From assembly GCA_001953115.1 (NCBI GenBank), contig LSSL01000959.1:1-34557 (forward strand): DNA of 34,557 nt. The letters are read 5' to 3'. A program made the position numbers and the translations under genes. Of the stretch, positions 1 through 12,236 are shown in pieces. The notes under the pieces were generated by a model. It did not search any database. It worked only from the letters and a program-made list of their open reading frames with translations, and was not told where the DNA came from. The DNA comes from Smittium mucronatum (lineage: Eukaryota; Kickxellomycota; Harpellomycetes; Harpellales; Legeriomycetaceae). The first letter of the stretch is position 1. The number at the start of each line of letters is the position of its first letter.

Positions 1-118
1 TTTATCAACTCTTTTATGCTCTATTGATATCACAAGTTTTTTTTATCAACTCTTTTATGCTCTATTGATATCACAAGTTTCTTTATCAACTCTTTTATGC
101 TCTATTGATATCACAAGT
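1..118 (+). repeat. Three tandem ~40-bp subrepeats at the element tip
   Basis: Units start at 1, 42 and 82. Each begins TTTATCAACTCTTTTATGCT and ends near GATATCACAAGT, separated by short T-rich linkers. The array is mirrored at 4158-4275. Further copies may exist to the left of the window. In Foldback-like elements such subterminal arrays are thought to bind transposase; that role here is inference. Confidence 0.85.
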
Positions 119-743
119 CACTTTAATATTGTTTCATTTGGTTGCTTTCCGCAAATCACAATTATTTAATTTTTAACTGCGTTTTTTTGATAGCCTTTAG
201 CTTCCCCACTGCTTTGGTTCTATATTTTAATTGTTTACTAATATTTTTTATTATTTTCTTATTACAAAATAACTAAGCTGAATTTTGGCTGTCTTGTGGT
301 CTTACCCTCTGCATTTTTTCTTAAACTCAATAAGAATTTTCTTTTAAAAAAATTATGTATTTTTTCGGTCCTATTACCTCATAAAAATTTAAACTAATAA
401 CATATTTTATTTTGTATAAGTTTAATTCATTTAAAATTAATAATTTATATGAATTATATATTACTACTATATTCCAATTAGTTTTTTTGACCTTATTCCT
501 TTAATTTTGATATATTTTATCTAATATATTTTTTATATTTTGAACTTCTTTCAATTAAATAAAACCCTATTTTTCTAATAAAAAATATTTTTGAGTTTTT
601 TTATTATTTTTTCTTGATAATTTTATATAATTAAACTATAAATAATCGTTCTAAGATTTTTATAAAGAGAATAAGTACCCAGCATTGTCCAAATAATCCA
701 GTATTTTATCTTTTAAATTTCTAAAATCGTAATTTTTCACTAT
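1..743 (+). repeat. Left arm of the 743-bp inverted repeat
   Basis: Reverse complement of 3533-4275. The first 118 bases are three tandem subrepeats; the rest is unique AT-rich sequence. Identity held in every segment I compared by eye, including homopolymer lengths such as the T7 run near 182-188. Confidence 0.85.
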
Positions 744-3532
744 TTTGAGAATTTTATTGTCTAAATTAACGTTTTGATTATTTTTTTAAACTATTTTATC
801 CCCAATTCCAGCCCTCTTTTAATATTTCATTCTAAATATTTTTATTTTTTTATTTCAACTAGTCTATACATTTAAGAATGAAATTTCTCATCCAGTCTAT
901 TGAATTTATAATTTAAATACTCAATATGTTTTGTGTTCGATTCTTCCATTATTCGCGCTTAAGAATTGGTTCGATGCGACTGGAAAGTATCTAGATAGAA
1001 ATTCTTTTCCTCTACCTCTACCTTGAAAAAATATTATATAATTGAGCTCGAAATACTCCCCCAACTCATACAAATATGAGCATAATGTATTTAATAAAAT
1101 ATTAAAAACTTCCAAAATATCTTGTATTGGAAAAAAATGATACACTTATTATTCTTTGCACCATTTTTTTAATATTCTATTTTTTTTTTTTAAATAAAAT
1201 CTAACTAAGTAAATTTCAAGAAATTTTCCAAATATGCTTTGTCCAAGATGGAAAAAGCAAAGAGCCACATTGGCCACGGAAAAATATAATATATTTGATT
1301 TTATTACTGAAATTAAAAAATCAATAATTATCTTCTACGATTTTTTTTTTTTTTTACGCAGAATTTTTATCTTCTACGATGTTTTATTTTTATACCTTTG
1401 GATATGGAATTTTCTTATGTATACTGTATACCGTTTTACAAGCGTTTTCAGATTTTGATTTCAACAAACAAATTCCAGCGGTAATTTGTGACTCAGCAAA
1501 ATCCCATGAATAGTGAATAGCTGACAAAACATTTTTTTCGATACCTTAAATGTGCGATCAAAAATACAGGTTTCATAATTAAAAATAATTCAAAATTTTT
1601 TGTATGTAAATAAAATTTAATGCGATCGCTTCCTCATATAGGAGCTCAATCTTAAATATAAAATTCTCCAGAGTTTCTTGCTTTTTTAAAAAGAATAATT
1701 CAGTTATCCTAAATCAACATCCCTTTAAGGATTTTTAGGAAAGATATCTGATATGTATCCTTTTATCATTCTTACCAGGTTACGTTTAGATTTTATTATA
1801 CTCAATACAGATTATCTAATTTTTTTATTTTTAGAAACTGTTTTTCTTGGAGGAATATAAGTATTATTGATAGAAGTGTATATCATTTTTATCTTTGAAT
1901 TCAGGATATCTGGGTTTCGTAATTTCTATTTAATAATGATCTGTAACTTTTTGGGCGTTTGGTGGATCTCTGTGAATATTATTAAGGTCAAAGAATGAGG
2001 ATCTTTAAGTTCAAACCATATTTTATTTCATTTTTTGGTTTTTTTCTGAAAATGGTACAGATATCCATCATATGAGAGAATTTATCTTTTTTTAGTACTG
2101 CCAATAAGTTCGGCATTCTTTTTTTATTATTATTAAATACAATGTTCAAAAAATGAATCCTCAGTTGGTTTTTAGACTTAATTGATGATACATTTAGTGT
2201 ATATATATAAGAAAATTTAGAAAATCAATCCAAACAGTTTGAATAGAATAAATTTTTGAACGTTTTTAATAAAAGTGTGCTAATAAATAATCATACTGAT
2301 CACAAATAAAAAAATTTTGGATAATAATTATTGATTTTTTAATGATTAAAAAAAAATTAAAGAAAAATAATTGGAAGTTTGTTTTAAAATAAAATAAAAA
2401 CTATAACTATAACTATAACTGTAATTATAATTATAATTTTTTTATAATAACCTCCCCATTTTTTAATTATAATATTAATTTATAAAATAGAAGGTTTATG
2501 AACTCTATACGTCCAAAAAGAAATAAACCACCAAAAAAAACATTGCACATAGTTATCCGTTAATAGCAATGTTTAAAAAAAATTGTTTGAGAAATTAAAT
2601 GATTTTGATGATTTTTTATAATTCCTAAAAACTATAAGCAATTATGGCTTTAAAATGAAAAATAATACTTTTGTAACTTTTTAATATCCTTATTTAGATA
2701 TAATCTATTTTCAAAAAAACAGTAGGTACTTGTTTCTTTATAGCATTATTATTTCTTAATAAGATTTGTTTTTAATTGACGTGATTAATTTTTTAGTAAT
2801 ATCGCATTTATTTCGCAAAATCTATTTTATTTGAAATTTTTATACAATATAATCACCATTGTGAAAAATGTGCAAATATTTCGATAGATAAATAGCTTTG
2901 GTTGGAGAAAATGAGAACTAAAACTACTGTTACAAATTCGGAAACTCTTAATAAGCGAAATAAAATTCATCTTACATTGTATAAAACCTTTTCACAGCCA
3001 TATGTTTAGCCAATATAATTTGTAATTTTTCAGTATTCTAATTTCCCTCCAAAAAATTCATTAAACTATTAAATCATTGGTCTGTAATATGCGTGGTTAT
3101 GCTTTATAGGTATAGTTTAGATTTTTTATAGTTACATATATTGGATAATTTATATTTGGTTCTAATCTTCCATTAATTGTGACCAAGATATCATAAACTT
3201 ATTCGAATCGAAATTCCGGTTGCAAAAAGATATATAAGTCTTCCTATCTTGATATATAGTAGGTATTATTTAAATTATTCGGTAATAAATTAATAACTGG
3301 GTGGTAAATCTTAATGGAAATTTAAAAAAATAACAGGGAAATTATTTCAAAACAAAAAGTACTATTTCAAAACTTCTATTATTTCTTTCCAATCATCTAG
3401 TTTTTCGAAAACCCCCTAATTCGAAAACTTCTAATACTTTTTATTAACGAATAAGTATTAAAGAGTTATTTTTTGGCAGATTTTTCTTTATGGGCGTATA
3501 GAATTCATAAAGTCTCTAATAAACGTCTCAAC
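744..3532. other. Interior of the foldback element, no gene seen
   Basis: About 2.8 kb of AT-rich DNA. I find no open frame with recognisable protein similarity, no tRNA and no rRNA. A hexanucleotide repeat sits at 2401-2436. If this element ever carried a transposase gene, it is gone or unrecognisable. Confidence 0.5.
2401..2436 (+). repeat. Hexanucleotide microsatellite (CTATAA-like, six units)
   Basis: Three CTATAA units, one CTGTAA and two TTATAA follow one another. It is a simple repeat and not a canonical telomere sequence. Confidence 0.85.
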
Positions 3533-4275
3533 ATAGTGAAAAATTACGATTTTAGAAATTTAAAAGATAAAATACTGGATTATTTGGACAATGCTGGGTA
3601 CTTATTCTCTTTATAAAAATCTTAGAACGATTATTTATAGTTTAATTATATAAAATTATCAAGAAAAAATAATAAAAAAACTCAAAAATATTTTTTATTA
3701 GAAAAATAGGGTTTTATTTAATTGAAAGAAGTTCAAAATATAAAAAATATATTAGATAAAATATATCAAAATTAAAGGAATAAGGTCAAAAAAACTAATT
3801 GGAATATAGTAGTAATATATAATTCATATAAATTATTAATTTTAAATGAATTAAACTTATACAAAATAAAATATGTTATTAGTTTAAATTTTTATGAGGT
3901 AATAGGACCGAAAAAATACATAATTTTTTTAAAAGAAAATTCTTATTGAGTTTAAGAAAAAATGCAGAGGGTAAGACCACAAGACAGCCAAAATTCAGCT
4001 TAGTTATTTTGTAATAAGAAAATAATAAAAAATATTAGTAAACAATTAAAATATAGAACCAAAGCAGTGGGGAAGCTAAAGGCTATCAAAAAAACGCAGT
4101 TAAAAATTAAATAATTGTGATTTGCGGAAAGCAACCAAATGAAACAATATTAAAGTGACTTGTGATATCAATAGAGCATAAAAGAGTTGATAAAGAAACT
4201 TGTGATATCAATAGAGCATAAAAGAGTTGATAAAAAAAACTTGTGATATCAATAGAGCATAAAAGAGTTGATAAA
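3533..4275 (-). repeat. Right arm of the 743-bp inverted repeat
   Basis: Mirror of 1-743. It ends in three subrepeats (4158-4194, about 4198-4234 and 4239-4275), then runs into a short A tract and the unrelated G-rich tract at 4285 onward. Confidence 0.85.
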
Positions 4276-4284
4276 AAAATAATA

Positions 4285-4562
4285 ATTAGGATGGTATATC
4301 GATAGGGAAGCTACTCAAAAGGCTATTAGATATTAGGGCGGTATCTTAGTAGCATGCTAATTCAGTTTTATGGCTAGATATTATCCCAGTAACATGAAGA
4401 CTCAGTAAAAATTTCACTCGGTAGGACAGAGGTAAGTAATAAGGAAAGACGTTAGGATCGCATTTCAGTAGGAAATCAACCTATGGAAGTAGGCTGGTAG
4501 ATTATTAGGACAGTAGGTCAGTAGATCGGTATCCCAGTAAAATAATGAGGCGGTAAATATAT
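4285..4562 (+). repeat. G-rich tract of degenerate CAGTAGG / GGTATCCCAGTAA motifs
   Basis: Within about 280 bases the + strand repeatedly shows variants of (C)(A/G)GTAG(G): TTAGTAGCA, CCAGTAACA, TCAGTAAAA, TCGGTAGGA, TCAGTAGGA, GAAGTAGGC, TGGTAGATT, ACAGTAGGT, TCAGTAGAT, CCAGTAAAA, GCGGTAAAT. A longer form, GGTATCCCAGTAA, also recurs near 4378-4392 and 4530. The strand bias (G over C) contrasts with the rest of the window. I see no reading frame of note, and its origin is unknown. A weaker second block with the same flavour lies at 4800-4945. Confidence 0.5.
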
Positions 4563-4593
4563 GAATTTTATGATGTTATATTATTAAATATGT

Positions 4594-4608
4594 TTGATAT
4601 TAAAATAT
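4594..4608 (+). repeat. Target-site duplication, left copy (SINE at 4609)
   Basis: TTGATATTAAAATAT is repeated exactly at 4757-4771, immediately beyond the A-rich tail of the SINE body. Confidence 0.85.
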
Positions 4609-4756
4609 AATTGAACCAATGCCCAGTGGGTACGGAGCCACTAGAGCGACAGATGGGGGTGGGTTGAAATTTTATTATTTTTTCCTTTTAGTGTATTTTT
4701 ATTTTAGTTTTTTCTCTAGTATTTAAATATTATAAATAAATACCCTTTAAAAAAAA
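4609..4756 (+). mobile_element. Head-less SINE copy (diverged)
   Basis: Starts TTGAACCAATGCCC and continues with the family core (GGAGCCACTAGAGCGACAGA, then GGGGGTGGG), a T-rich middle, and an AAATAAATACCCTTT plus A-run end that corresponds to AAATAAATTTCCCGTA plus poly-A in the copy at 22772-23013. It lacks the tRNA-Glu head. A perfect 15-bp target-site duplication flanks it, so it arrived as an independent retroposition event and is not an internal deletion. Confidence 0.8.
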
Positions 4757-4771
4757 TTGATATTAAAATAT
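4757..4771 (+). repeat. Target-site duplication, right copy (SINE at 4609)
   Basis: Exact copy of 4594-4608. Confidence 0.85.
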
Positions 4772-4799
4772 TGGAAAAATAACTGATTACGACCCTAAG

Positions 4800-4945
4800 T
4801 AAGTAACTATTTAATATATTAGGATGGACGGCCTGAAGCTCAGAAATAAATTAGAAAATTAGATCAATAGGAAATTAATTTGGTAGGTGAGTACCCCAAA
4901 AGTTTAGAATAACGATAACTCAATATCCGAGTATTCTGGTATCCC
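4800..4945 (+). repeat. Second, weaker block of the G-rich degenerate motif
   Basis: Contains GGATGGACGG, TTGGTAGGTGAGTA and TGGTATCCCAATAA, which echo the block at 4285-4562. The SINE at 4609-4756 sits between the two blocks, so they may once have been one tract. Confidence 0.35.
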
Positions 4946-5448
4946 AATAATATAGTATTAAATTTAATTGGAGATTTAATATGCTTCAATGTTGCTCTTT
5001 TAAATTCCCCGAGCATACTTATATGTAATATCAAGCCTCGGGAATTGTTTCTTACCCTTTAATATTTTACTATATGTGAAAAATATCTAACTTTAGTACT
5101 ATCTTTATATATAATGTTAATTGTATTAAAGATATTTCTGAAAAAAATTACCTTATTTTAAAATATCATATTAAAAAGCACCATTATGCATTTTGATCAC
5201 AATTTGTTGCGCTGAAAACTACACTGTATTTATTAAACCTCATTTTTTTAATATTTTAAGAAGCATTGTCTATTATTTTATAAAGTTCAATATTAATATT
5301 ACTATCTTTATTAAATATACATTTTTCGAATTTTCCGACTAATATTTTTCCATAATAGTGTATTTTATTGTATTTAATATAGGCAATAATTTGCATAAAG
5401 CCCCCATCTCACACCATCAGTTTCACTCGACTCAAATTGTTTGATTTT

Positions 5449-5461
5449 GGGGGGGGGGGGG
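5449..5461 (+). repeat. Poly-G run of 13
   Basis: Thirteen consecutive G, followed by ATGGGG, in an otherwise AT-rich spacer. Such runs are rare here and prone to sequencing error. Confidence 0.9.
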
Positions 5462-8400
5462 ATGGGGACTACTTTTATAATGCATTTGACATAAAAGTGC
5501 AGATTTCATGAATAAAATTATATTCTATAAAAAGTATAAGGTTATTTATTTGTTCTGGAAATTTTACTGGAAATTTCAGGAAAAAATTAGGTTTTATGGC
5601 TTATTTAAAGACTACAGTTATATCTGATTCGTAGTTGGTAAATCGATATCATAAAAATAAAATTAAAAAGTAGTTAGATAAATTTTCAGCGATATAAAAA
5701 TATCGGTTAATAAATTTGAAAACGTGTAAACTTTCAATTATGTAAATCAGTAGATATGCAGATAGAAACGAGCATTTAATTTAAAAATGTGCAATAGGAT
5801 AATATTAATATATGCGATTTGAAAAATAGGGAACTATTAATGATTTTACATGAACATAATCGGTAATATAACAAATTGTAAGTAGAAGTAAACAGCAGAA
5901 AAAACTGAAATTAACCGAATTGAAATTAAAAATTTATTCACGCCTTCCTTTTTTTTTCACAAATAAAGTATCAAAGATTTATTCCGATATAAAAACCTTT
6001 TGAGATATTCTTTTTTAAATATCTTTACGATTCTATATATAATAATATATCTTCATAGATATATTTTTTTAAATTATAAGAATAAAATAACAGAAATTAA
6101 TAAATCTTTATGGCTGCCGTACTGCCAGAACATTCTTTTTTTTTTCTTTCGAAATAGTAATGATAGAAAGCATGTATCTTTAAAAAATTGTCTTATTATT
6201 TTATCAAAATTTATAATCTCATATTTTTCTTTAACTTTGAAATTTTGCTTGTCCCAATTGTCTATATTTCAACAAAAATAATTATAATAGTGATATCCCA
6301 AAAAAAAAATACATAACCACCCTGATTATAACCTAATAATATGCATTAACTTATTTTTTTCCATATTTTTTTGAAGCTAACTTGTTATCTAAATTTCTTT
6401 TATTATATTATATTTTGAAATTTTTGCTATTAGAAAATTTATTTCAAAGATTTATATGATAGTTTATGTCATAAATCTTTAAATAAAAAAACTATTATAT
6501 CCAAATTAAAGGTTTTTTTTCATAGATTTCTCTCGAAATTCGTGGAAAAAAATTCACTGTGAAGAATATATTCTATATTTTTTTCTGAAATCTGCTGAAA
6601 TTTCTAAAATTTACCCATCCTCTCCATATTTTAAGGAAACCCCCCCACTTAAACATTTTTTTAGGTCTTTGATAAAAATATCTTTCTTTGATTTGATCTG
6701 ACTGATTTGAATCTATTAGTCTAAGATTATCTAATTTTTTTTATTTAGTATCCATGGGTACCCTCGTTGATTCCATTTTACTTTTTTACTTTAGATACAT
6801 TTTTTACTACTTATATGGAGTCTAAAATATCTATTTTTTCCGGAATATTTTATAGATTTCTCTTTTTTCTTTGAATCTGAAGCTCAATTTTTTTTGGCTG
6901 CATAAATATAGAAGAAGGCTAAATTTATACTCAACTAAATCTAATATTTTAAAAATTTAATTTCTCTCTTAATGTGTTTTTTGTTTTTTTAAAAAAGAAT
7001 TTGATTCAATAATTTTATTTGTAAAAGCAAAAAAAAAGTATCTATTAGTGATTATCATTTTCATCAAATTCGTGAAGGTTAATATCTTTCATAAAAAAGA
7101 GCGAAAATTATTCAAAAAAAATAATTTCTAAAAAAGAGGGGCATCTGAATAAGTATGGGAAAATTGGAGGGATCTAATTAGAGATATGAATATGGACTTG
7201 ACAGATTAAAAATTTTAATTAAATAATAAACATAAGCCAAGGAATTTATTGCGCCTAAATCTAATAACTGTATTTAGCGTGAAAAAAATAGAATTTTATT
7301 TTTAGATGGATAATAAAATTATAGATAAATTTGCATCATTCGTTAATTGTATAATTTATTTATCTAGATGTAAAAAATACGACAAAATATTACTTTTTAT
7401 TTTTATGATAGAATTAACACAATTTTAACATATCTTTTATTCAATGAAGATATTATCCAATAATATAGAGATTCTATTAGATAATAATTATTGATATTAT
7501 TTTAATGATAGTATTCGAAAAATTGGAACACAATCGTATATTTATCAAATAAAATAAAAAAATCACATAAACATACAAGATATCCAATAAAGTAAAAAAA
7601 AAAATAGAATTTTTTTATCATCCTGTGCTTTTTAACCCTAGTGATTTTTATTTTGGCTGATTTTAAGAATCTCATTCAGACCCAGATTTTTTTAATATAA
7701 TTTATGCTTCTAAATAATTTACTAATTATCAATTTATTTCTGAAATGAGTTCAAAATGCTTTTTTATTCTTAAAAATTCAAATTTATCTATCTATATTTA
7801 TCATTTTAAAATATTAATAATCGAAACTTATATATTATTTGGACAAAAAAGTAGGCATAAAGAAGAAAAAAAAGTCACAAGTGAAATTTTTAATTTTAAA
7901 AATAATTAATGTTAATTATATGAAACACACTTATTAATATTGCTTGATCTATAAAGGCTAAAAAGGAAGTAATCAATTAGCTCATAAAAACTCGATATGT
8001 TAAAGCTATTCATACACAATCAAACGATTATCATAACACGTTTCGTTAAAAAATGTCTAATAAAAAATATTTAAATCATCATAAATTTTTTTTGTTCATC
8101 TTTTTCAGGAATTATTTAATACTGATAGCAAAATATACCATAAAAATCTAAATCATAGATTAATTATTATATTTTTAGTATTATATTTTTTTCGGACTTT
8201 ATTTCTTAAATTTTAAAAATGATATTAAATCTATTTTTTTCTAAAAATGATTGCTTTATTTCTAATATTATTAGTGCTCCCTTTGTTTTTCAGTAGATTT
8301 ATGCATTTATCTATTTTAAAAACCCTAATCAAGCATTCAAACTCAATATAAACATGAGTATACTTCCAATACTTCACGAATTCGACAAAAGAACTTTTTA

Positions 8401-10824
8401 CCTCTATATAATTTTCAAGAATTATTTTTCATTTAAATGTTATGATTATACCTAGTTCGAATTTCATTTCATTTTATTCATGCTGATAAAGTTGAAATTT
8501 ATTTATTTGTAAAATGATTCTATAATATAACAAAACGTCATAAGTAAAATAAAAAAAAATTCTATTGATTGAAAAGTATTTAATTTCTGATAATTTCATT
8601 ATCAAAAATAAAATTTTCATAATTTTTGAGGCTCGAAGAGTTTTTGGATTTTTTCATTATGATATAATCAGAAATTTGGACCATTTATTCCAGAATTTTA
8701 TTTTTATACATTCTATTTGATTGATTTTATTTTGAAATTTAACTTTTTGAGACATTTTTTAGTACTGGATGAAGATATCTGGTATATTACTTCCAATTTA
8801 ATCATTTTTCAATTCTTTTTCTTGGATTTCTGTAATGATTTAGTTAGCTCTGTGACTTGACCCACTATTATTATAATCCCATGAAATATTTTAATAGAAT
8901 TTATTTAAAATATTTCCGAACAAAGAACGTGTTCATATTAATTTTTCCACAAATACTTGCATTCACAAGTTTAAAATAAAAACCAATTTTTCTTCATGAA
9001 TTAGCGATGAAATTCTGTTTTTTTTTGTAAATTTTCAGATTTTTTCGATAATAGAGGATATTTGACGAGATGGGTCCAAAATTAGGCTATCTGTGTTGAA
9101 TTTATAAACAAATTTGAAAATAACCAATTATATCGTGTTTATTACCCATGAATTTTTTTAAAATTTTTATATTGTTTTATTGCGAATGGTATAATGGATG
9201 ATGCTTTTTTATTGTCTGAAACACCAGAAGAAAATAATGGAAATCTCAAGCAAGAACTTTGTATTTAATACCGATATGGATACTCTAAAAAAATATATAA
9301 ATTTTAACAATATTTTAAATATGATAAGCGTTATTATTGGATCTTCATCTAGTTTATTCCCGGAATAAATGGATTTCGTAAAAGATTAGTTGATTTTAAA
9401 TCGTTAAATTCGTTGAGATCATTAATAATAACCGATTCTGGAGTTTTTTCTAATGATATTACTTATAATTTGGTTTATTATATTATATTATAAATCTATA
9501 GCCTTATTAAAAATGATGTTTTGATATGGAAAGGCTTCAATAGCATATTTAAGTATATTTTTTCAATATTTCTAGTAATTTTTTCAATATAATCGTCATT
9601 TACACAGCTATTAACATGATTCGGATAAAAGTATGTTATAATTATCTCCAAATAATGGGGGATTTTTACTTTTTTTACCATTCAATTTTTTTAATCTTTT
9701 TTATAGCAGAATTATAATGAATATTTATATTATTTTAGATAATGCCCTCTTTTAACACTCGATATGTTCTCATTTTCGACATCATCCCCACATCTAAACA
9801 ATTTTCAGTTCCAAAAAAATATTTTAAAACTTAATAAAATAATCTCGAAAAATGAAGAGGATTACGCGCAAATTTTCTTTATTATATCACTTACTTATAA
9901 AAGAATTTAGATAATTATAGCACATAATTTTTAAACAAAAAATACAAAATAAAATGTAAATAACTCGAAATAAACTAGAAATATCCATCGAATTTGTTTT
10001 TTTTTAAATTTAAAACTCAAAATAAATATGATCGATAAAATAAGACTGAATATAATATGTTATGTGTTTTTAGATTTTAGATATTTTTTTTATGCAAAAT
10101 TTATTATGTTTATGGGGGAAAAAATGTTAACTAGGACACTTTGTTTATTTTTTAGGGTTTTTTTTCAGATATTTTTGACGTAAATTATTTTTAACTGTTT
10201 AATAGCTAACCTTAGGATAATGAAAATTCTTTTATTTTTTTTAATTAGAAGCGTTTAAAAATTATCAAGCTGATTATTTGGATAAATTTAATAAATAAAT
10301 TAGAAAGTAAAAATTATTAGAAAAAAATCCTCTCTTCATTGAGAATCTTTATTTCGAAAAAAAAAAAATAATTGAGAATCTTTCACTTGATGAGTTTGAT
10401 TATTTTTGCTCCCCACCCTAAAATAGTTAACTTTTCACACTTTTCAGCGTCATAACATTCACTTCTGTACATTATGGGTCGGATAAGTCTTTATTTTGAA
10501 CGCCGTTTAATAATACGGTATTAGTTGGTTTTTAGGGTAATATATTATTAATCTTCCAATCATAAACGAGATAGTAAATTTCTAGTGGAAATCTGATAAT
10601 TTTTATATTCCATAATAAAATTATCCGAAATTTTGGTCTAGAATCTGACAATTTTTTTCCAAAAGGACATATAGTTAAAATAAGCCAATAAATAATATAA
10701 TTGGTCTTAATAGCCCTTTTTTTTTTTTAAATGTCCTTAAAACAAATATTCCTTTAAGAAACTTCATCATATAAAACCAAAAAAAATAGCTTTTTAACGA
10801 ATTAAACCCACACAACCTCCTTTT
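5462..10824. other. AT-rich spacer, no supportable gene
   Basis: More than 5 kb with stop codons dense in all frames. The longest open frames (for example 93 codons at 6000-6281) are rich in Ile, Phe, Leu and Asn, as expected from translated AT-rich noise, and show no domain that I recognise. I see no tRNA, no clear inverted repeat and no coding-like rise in GC. Confidence 0.6.
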
Positions 10825-10828
10825 TTAA

Positions 10829-10992
10829 CCTTTTCAGGACCTAGGGTTAAAAAATGACATTCATTTTTTAATTTAATTTTATCATTAAATCGAAAATGTT
10901 TGCATACTATTGGATAAATCGATAAATTGGGCCAATTGGAATCATTAATATGGTCAAATGAGTATATGCCAATTGGCAAAGTCCGAAAAGGG
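10829..10992. mobile_element. 164-bp MITE with TTAA flanks (piggyBac-like tips)
   Basis: TTAA at 10825-10828 and at 10993-10996 enclose imperfect terminal inverted repeats: CCTTTTCAGGAC on the left, and on the right GTCCGAAAAGGG, whose reverse complement is CCCTTTTCGGAC. The interior includes TTGGATAAATCGA and GGCCAATTGGAA, which align with the interior of the equally long element at 14619-14782. Known: piggyBac elements use TTAA targets and often have CCCTTT tips. No transposase is present. Confidence 0.6.
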
Positions 10993-10999
10993 TTAACAA

Positions 11000-12100
11000 A
11001 ACCATTCATAAAATTTATTTTACCAAGATATAAGAAGCAATGTAAAGTGAATGTTTATAAGGTATTTTTTTTCAAATATATTCTAGTTTACTCTTCATTT
11101 ATTTTTATCCGTTGTGTTTAGTCTATTTTTTTTTTTGAACTAACATAACTATCTTTTTTTTACTATGGATTTCAATCAATTGTTGTTATGAATTGGGTAT
11201 TTCGAATTAAGTTATTTTATGATGATATCTATATGTTTCGGTAATCCCTTTTAGAAAAAATAATATTATAGATCACAAAATTGCTGAAAATTAACCTTCT
11301 TTATTAATTACATATTGAAACCTTTTTTGGATAAAATATAAAATCAAATTCGATTTAAATAAAACTTGAATTGGTACATGGATGATTTTGAATATTTTTA
11401 GTACTCTATTATTTTTTATTTCCGGAATGCTTAATAATATGATGAAATGCAAAAAAAAAAATTCTCGATTTAACATAATAATAAATATATTCAAAAGGTT
11501 CATCGCATGATTTTTTTCCATCTTTTGAAATCCAGATGTTTAAAAAATAAAGGTTATCTCTGATTTTATATTTGTACTAAAAGAGAGAAGTATTTAAAAA
11601 AACTTGCCAAGTTTATAATTATTAACAAGATTACTTAAACATAATTTTCTTTTGGCAGATATTTTATGCTAAATCGACTTTTCTTACTATCCCTGATAGT
11701 GAAAAATACCTGTTTCAGTATTTACACTTTAAAAACACATTGAAGATCAGCAAAAAATGAAACAATCTATAGTGTTCCTTTTTATTTTTATTTTAGTATA
11801 GTCTACATCAATCATATATTATTTTTATTATTAGTATTGATAAAATAAGAGAGCGTAGATTTTTAAATAGTAGCAGTTCCTATCAAAATAATTTTTTAAG
11901 ATTTAAATCTGGACCAAAGCAGCATTATCCTTAGGTATTTTTTTTCCAAAAAAAAAAAAACTGTCATTCTGTTTTCATTTCATGTTTTCACAATGTTATT
12001 TGCGAAAATTCAAAATTAGAGATGATTTAAATAATAGTTAGGTTCCACTTTGGGATATTATCATAGAATTTGTAAATAAAGTTAACGAATAAAAATATAT
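11000..12100. other. AT-rich spacer, nothing recognised
   Basis: No coding frame with a recognisable motif and no clear repeats. Open frames of 64-76 codons here look like chance. Confidence 0.5.
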
Positions 12101-12118
12101 TTAATAGCATTGCAGTTG

Positions 12119-12236
12119 TCAGATTCTCAATCAAACTGTCAGATAATTTTATTTTGGAATACCAGAATTATCAGATCTCCAAAATAAACATCAGATTTTC
12201 AATAAAAATGTCAGATTTCAGTTATAGTTGTCAGAT
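12119..12236 (+). repeat. TCAGAT motif at 20-nt spacing
   Basis: TCAGAT begins at 12119 and 12139, and again at 12171, 12191, 12211 and 12231, giving exact 20-base steps within each group. The spacers are not conserved. It may be a decayed tandem repeat or a phased protein-binding array; I cannot tell which. Confidence 0.6.

Larger units (their letters stand above)
1..4275. mobile_element. Foldback-type element with 743-bp terminal inverted repeats, non-autonomous
   Basis: Seen: positions 1-743 are the reverse complement of 3533-4275 with no length difference. Paired coordinates sum to 4276 at every point I compared (118/4158, 676/3600, 740/3536), and the match stops at 744/3532. Each outer end carries three ~40-bp subrepeats. 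The interior 744-3532 is unrelated AT-rich sequence in which I see no transposase; its longest open frames are about 74 codons. Known: long inverted repeats with subrepeats at the tips are typical of Foldback and some Mutator-like elements. Inference: a non-autonomous element moved in trans, or a remnant of one. The left flank lies outside the window, so I cannot look for a target-site duplication. Arms this similar suggest recent activity or ongoing gene conversion. Confidence 0.8.

Noticed and set aside
1..4275. The inverted arms as a pure assembly palindrome
   Set aside because: The 2.8-kb interior is not palindromic and the arms end sharply at 743/3533, which fits a transposable element better than a folded-read artefact. 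Long reads could still change this.
5401..5466. Another SINE copy (CCCCCATCTC and GATGGGG)
   Set aside because: Only a short G/C-run similarity to the SINE core. No TTGAACCAATGCC start, no tail and no target duplication.
6000..6281. 93-codon open frame
   Set aside because: Ile/Phe/Leu-rich translation with no recognisable domain, in sequence with the same composition as the spacer. A frame of this length is expected by chance once or so in a window this size.
10794..11121. Overlapping 71- and 64-codon frames on both strands
   Set aside because: Both fall largely in the 164-bp TTAA element at 10829-10992 and reflect its sequence. No protein similarity seen.
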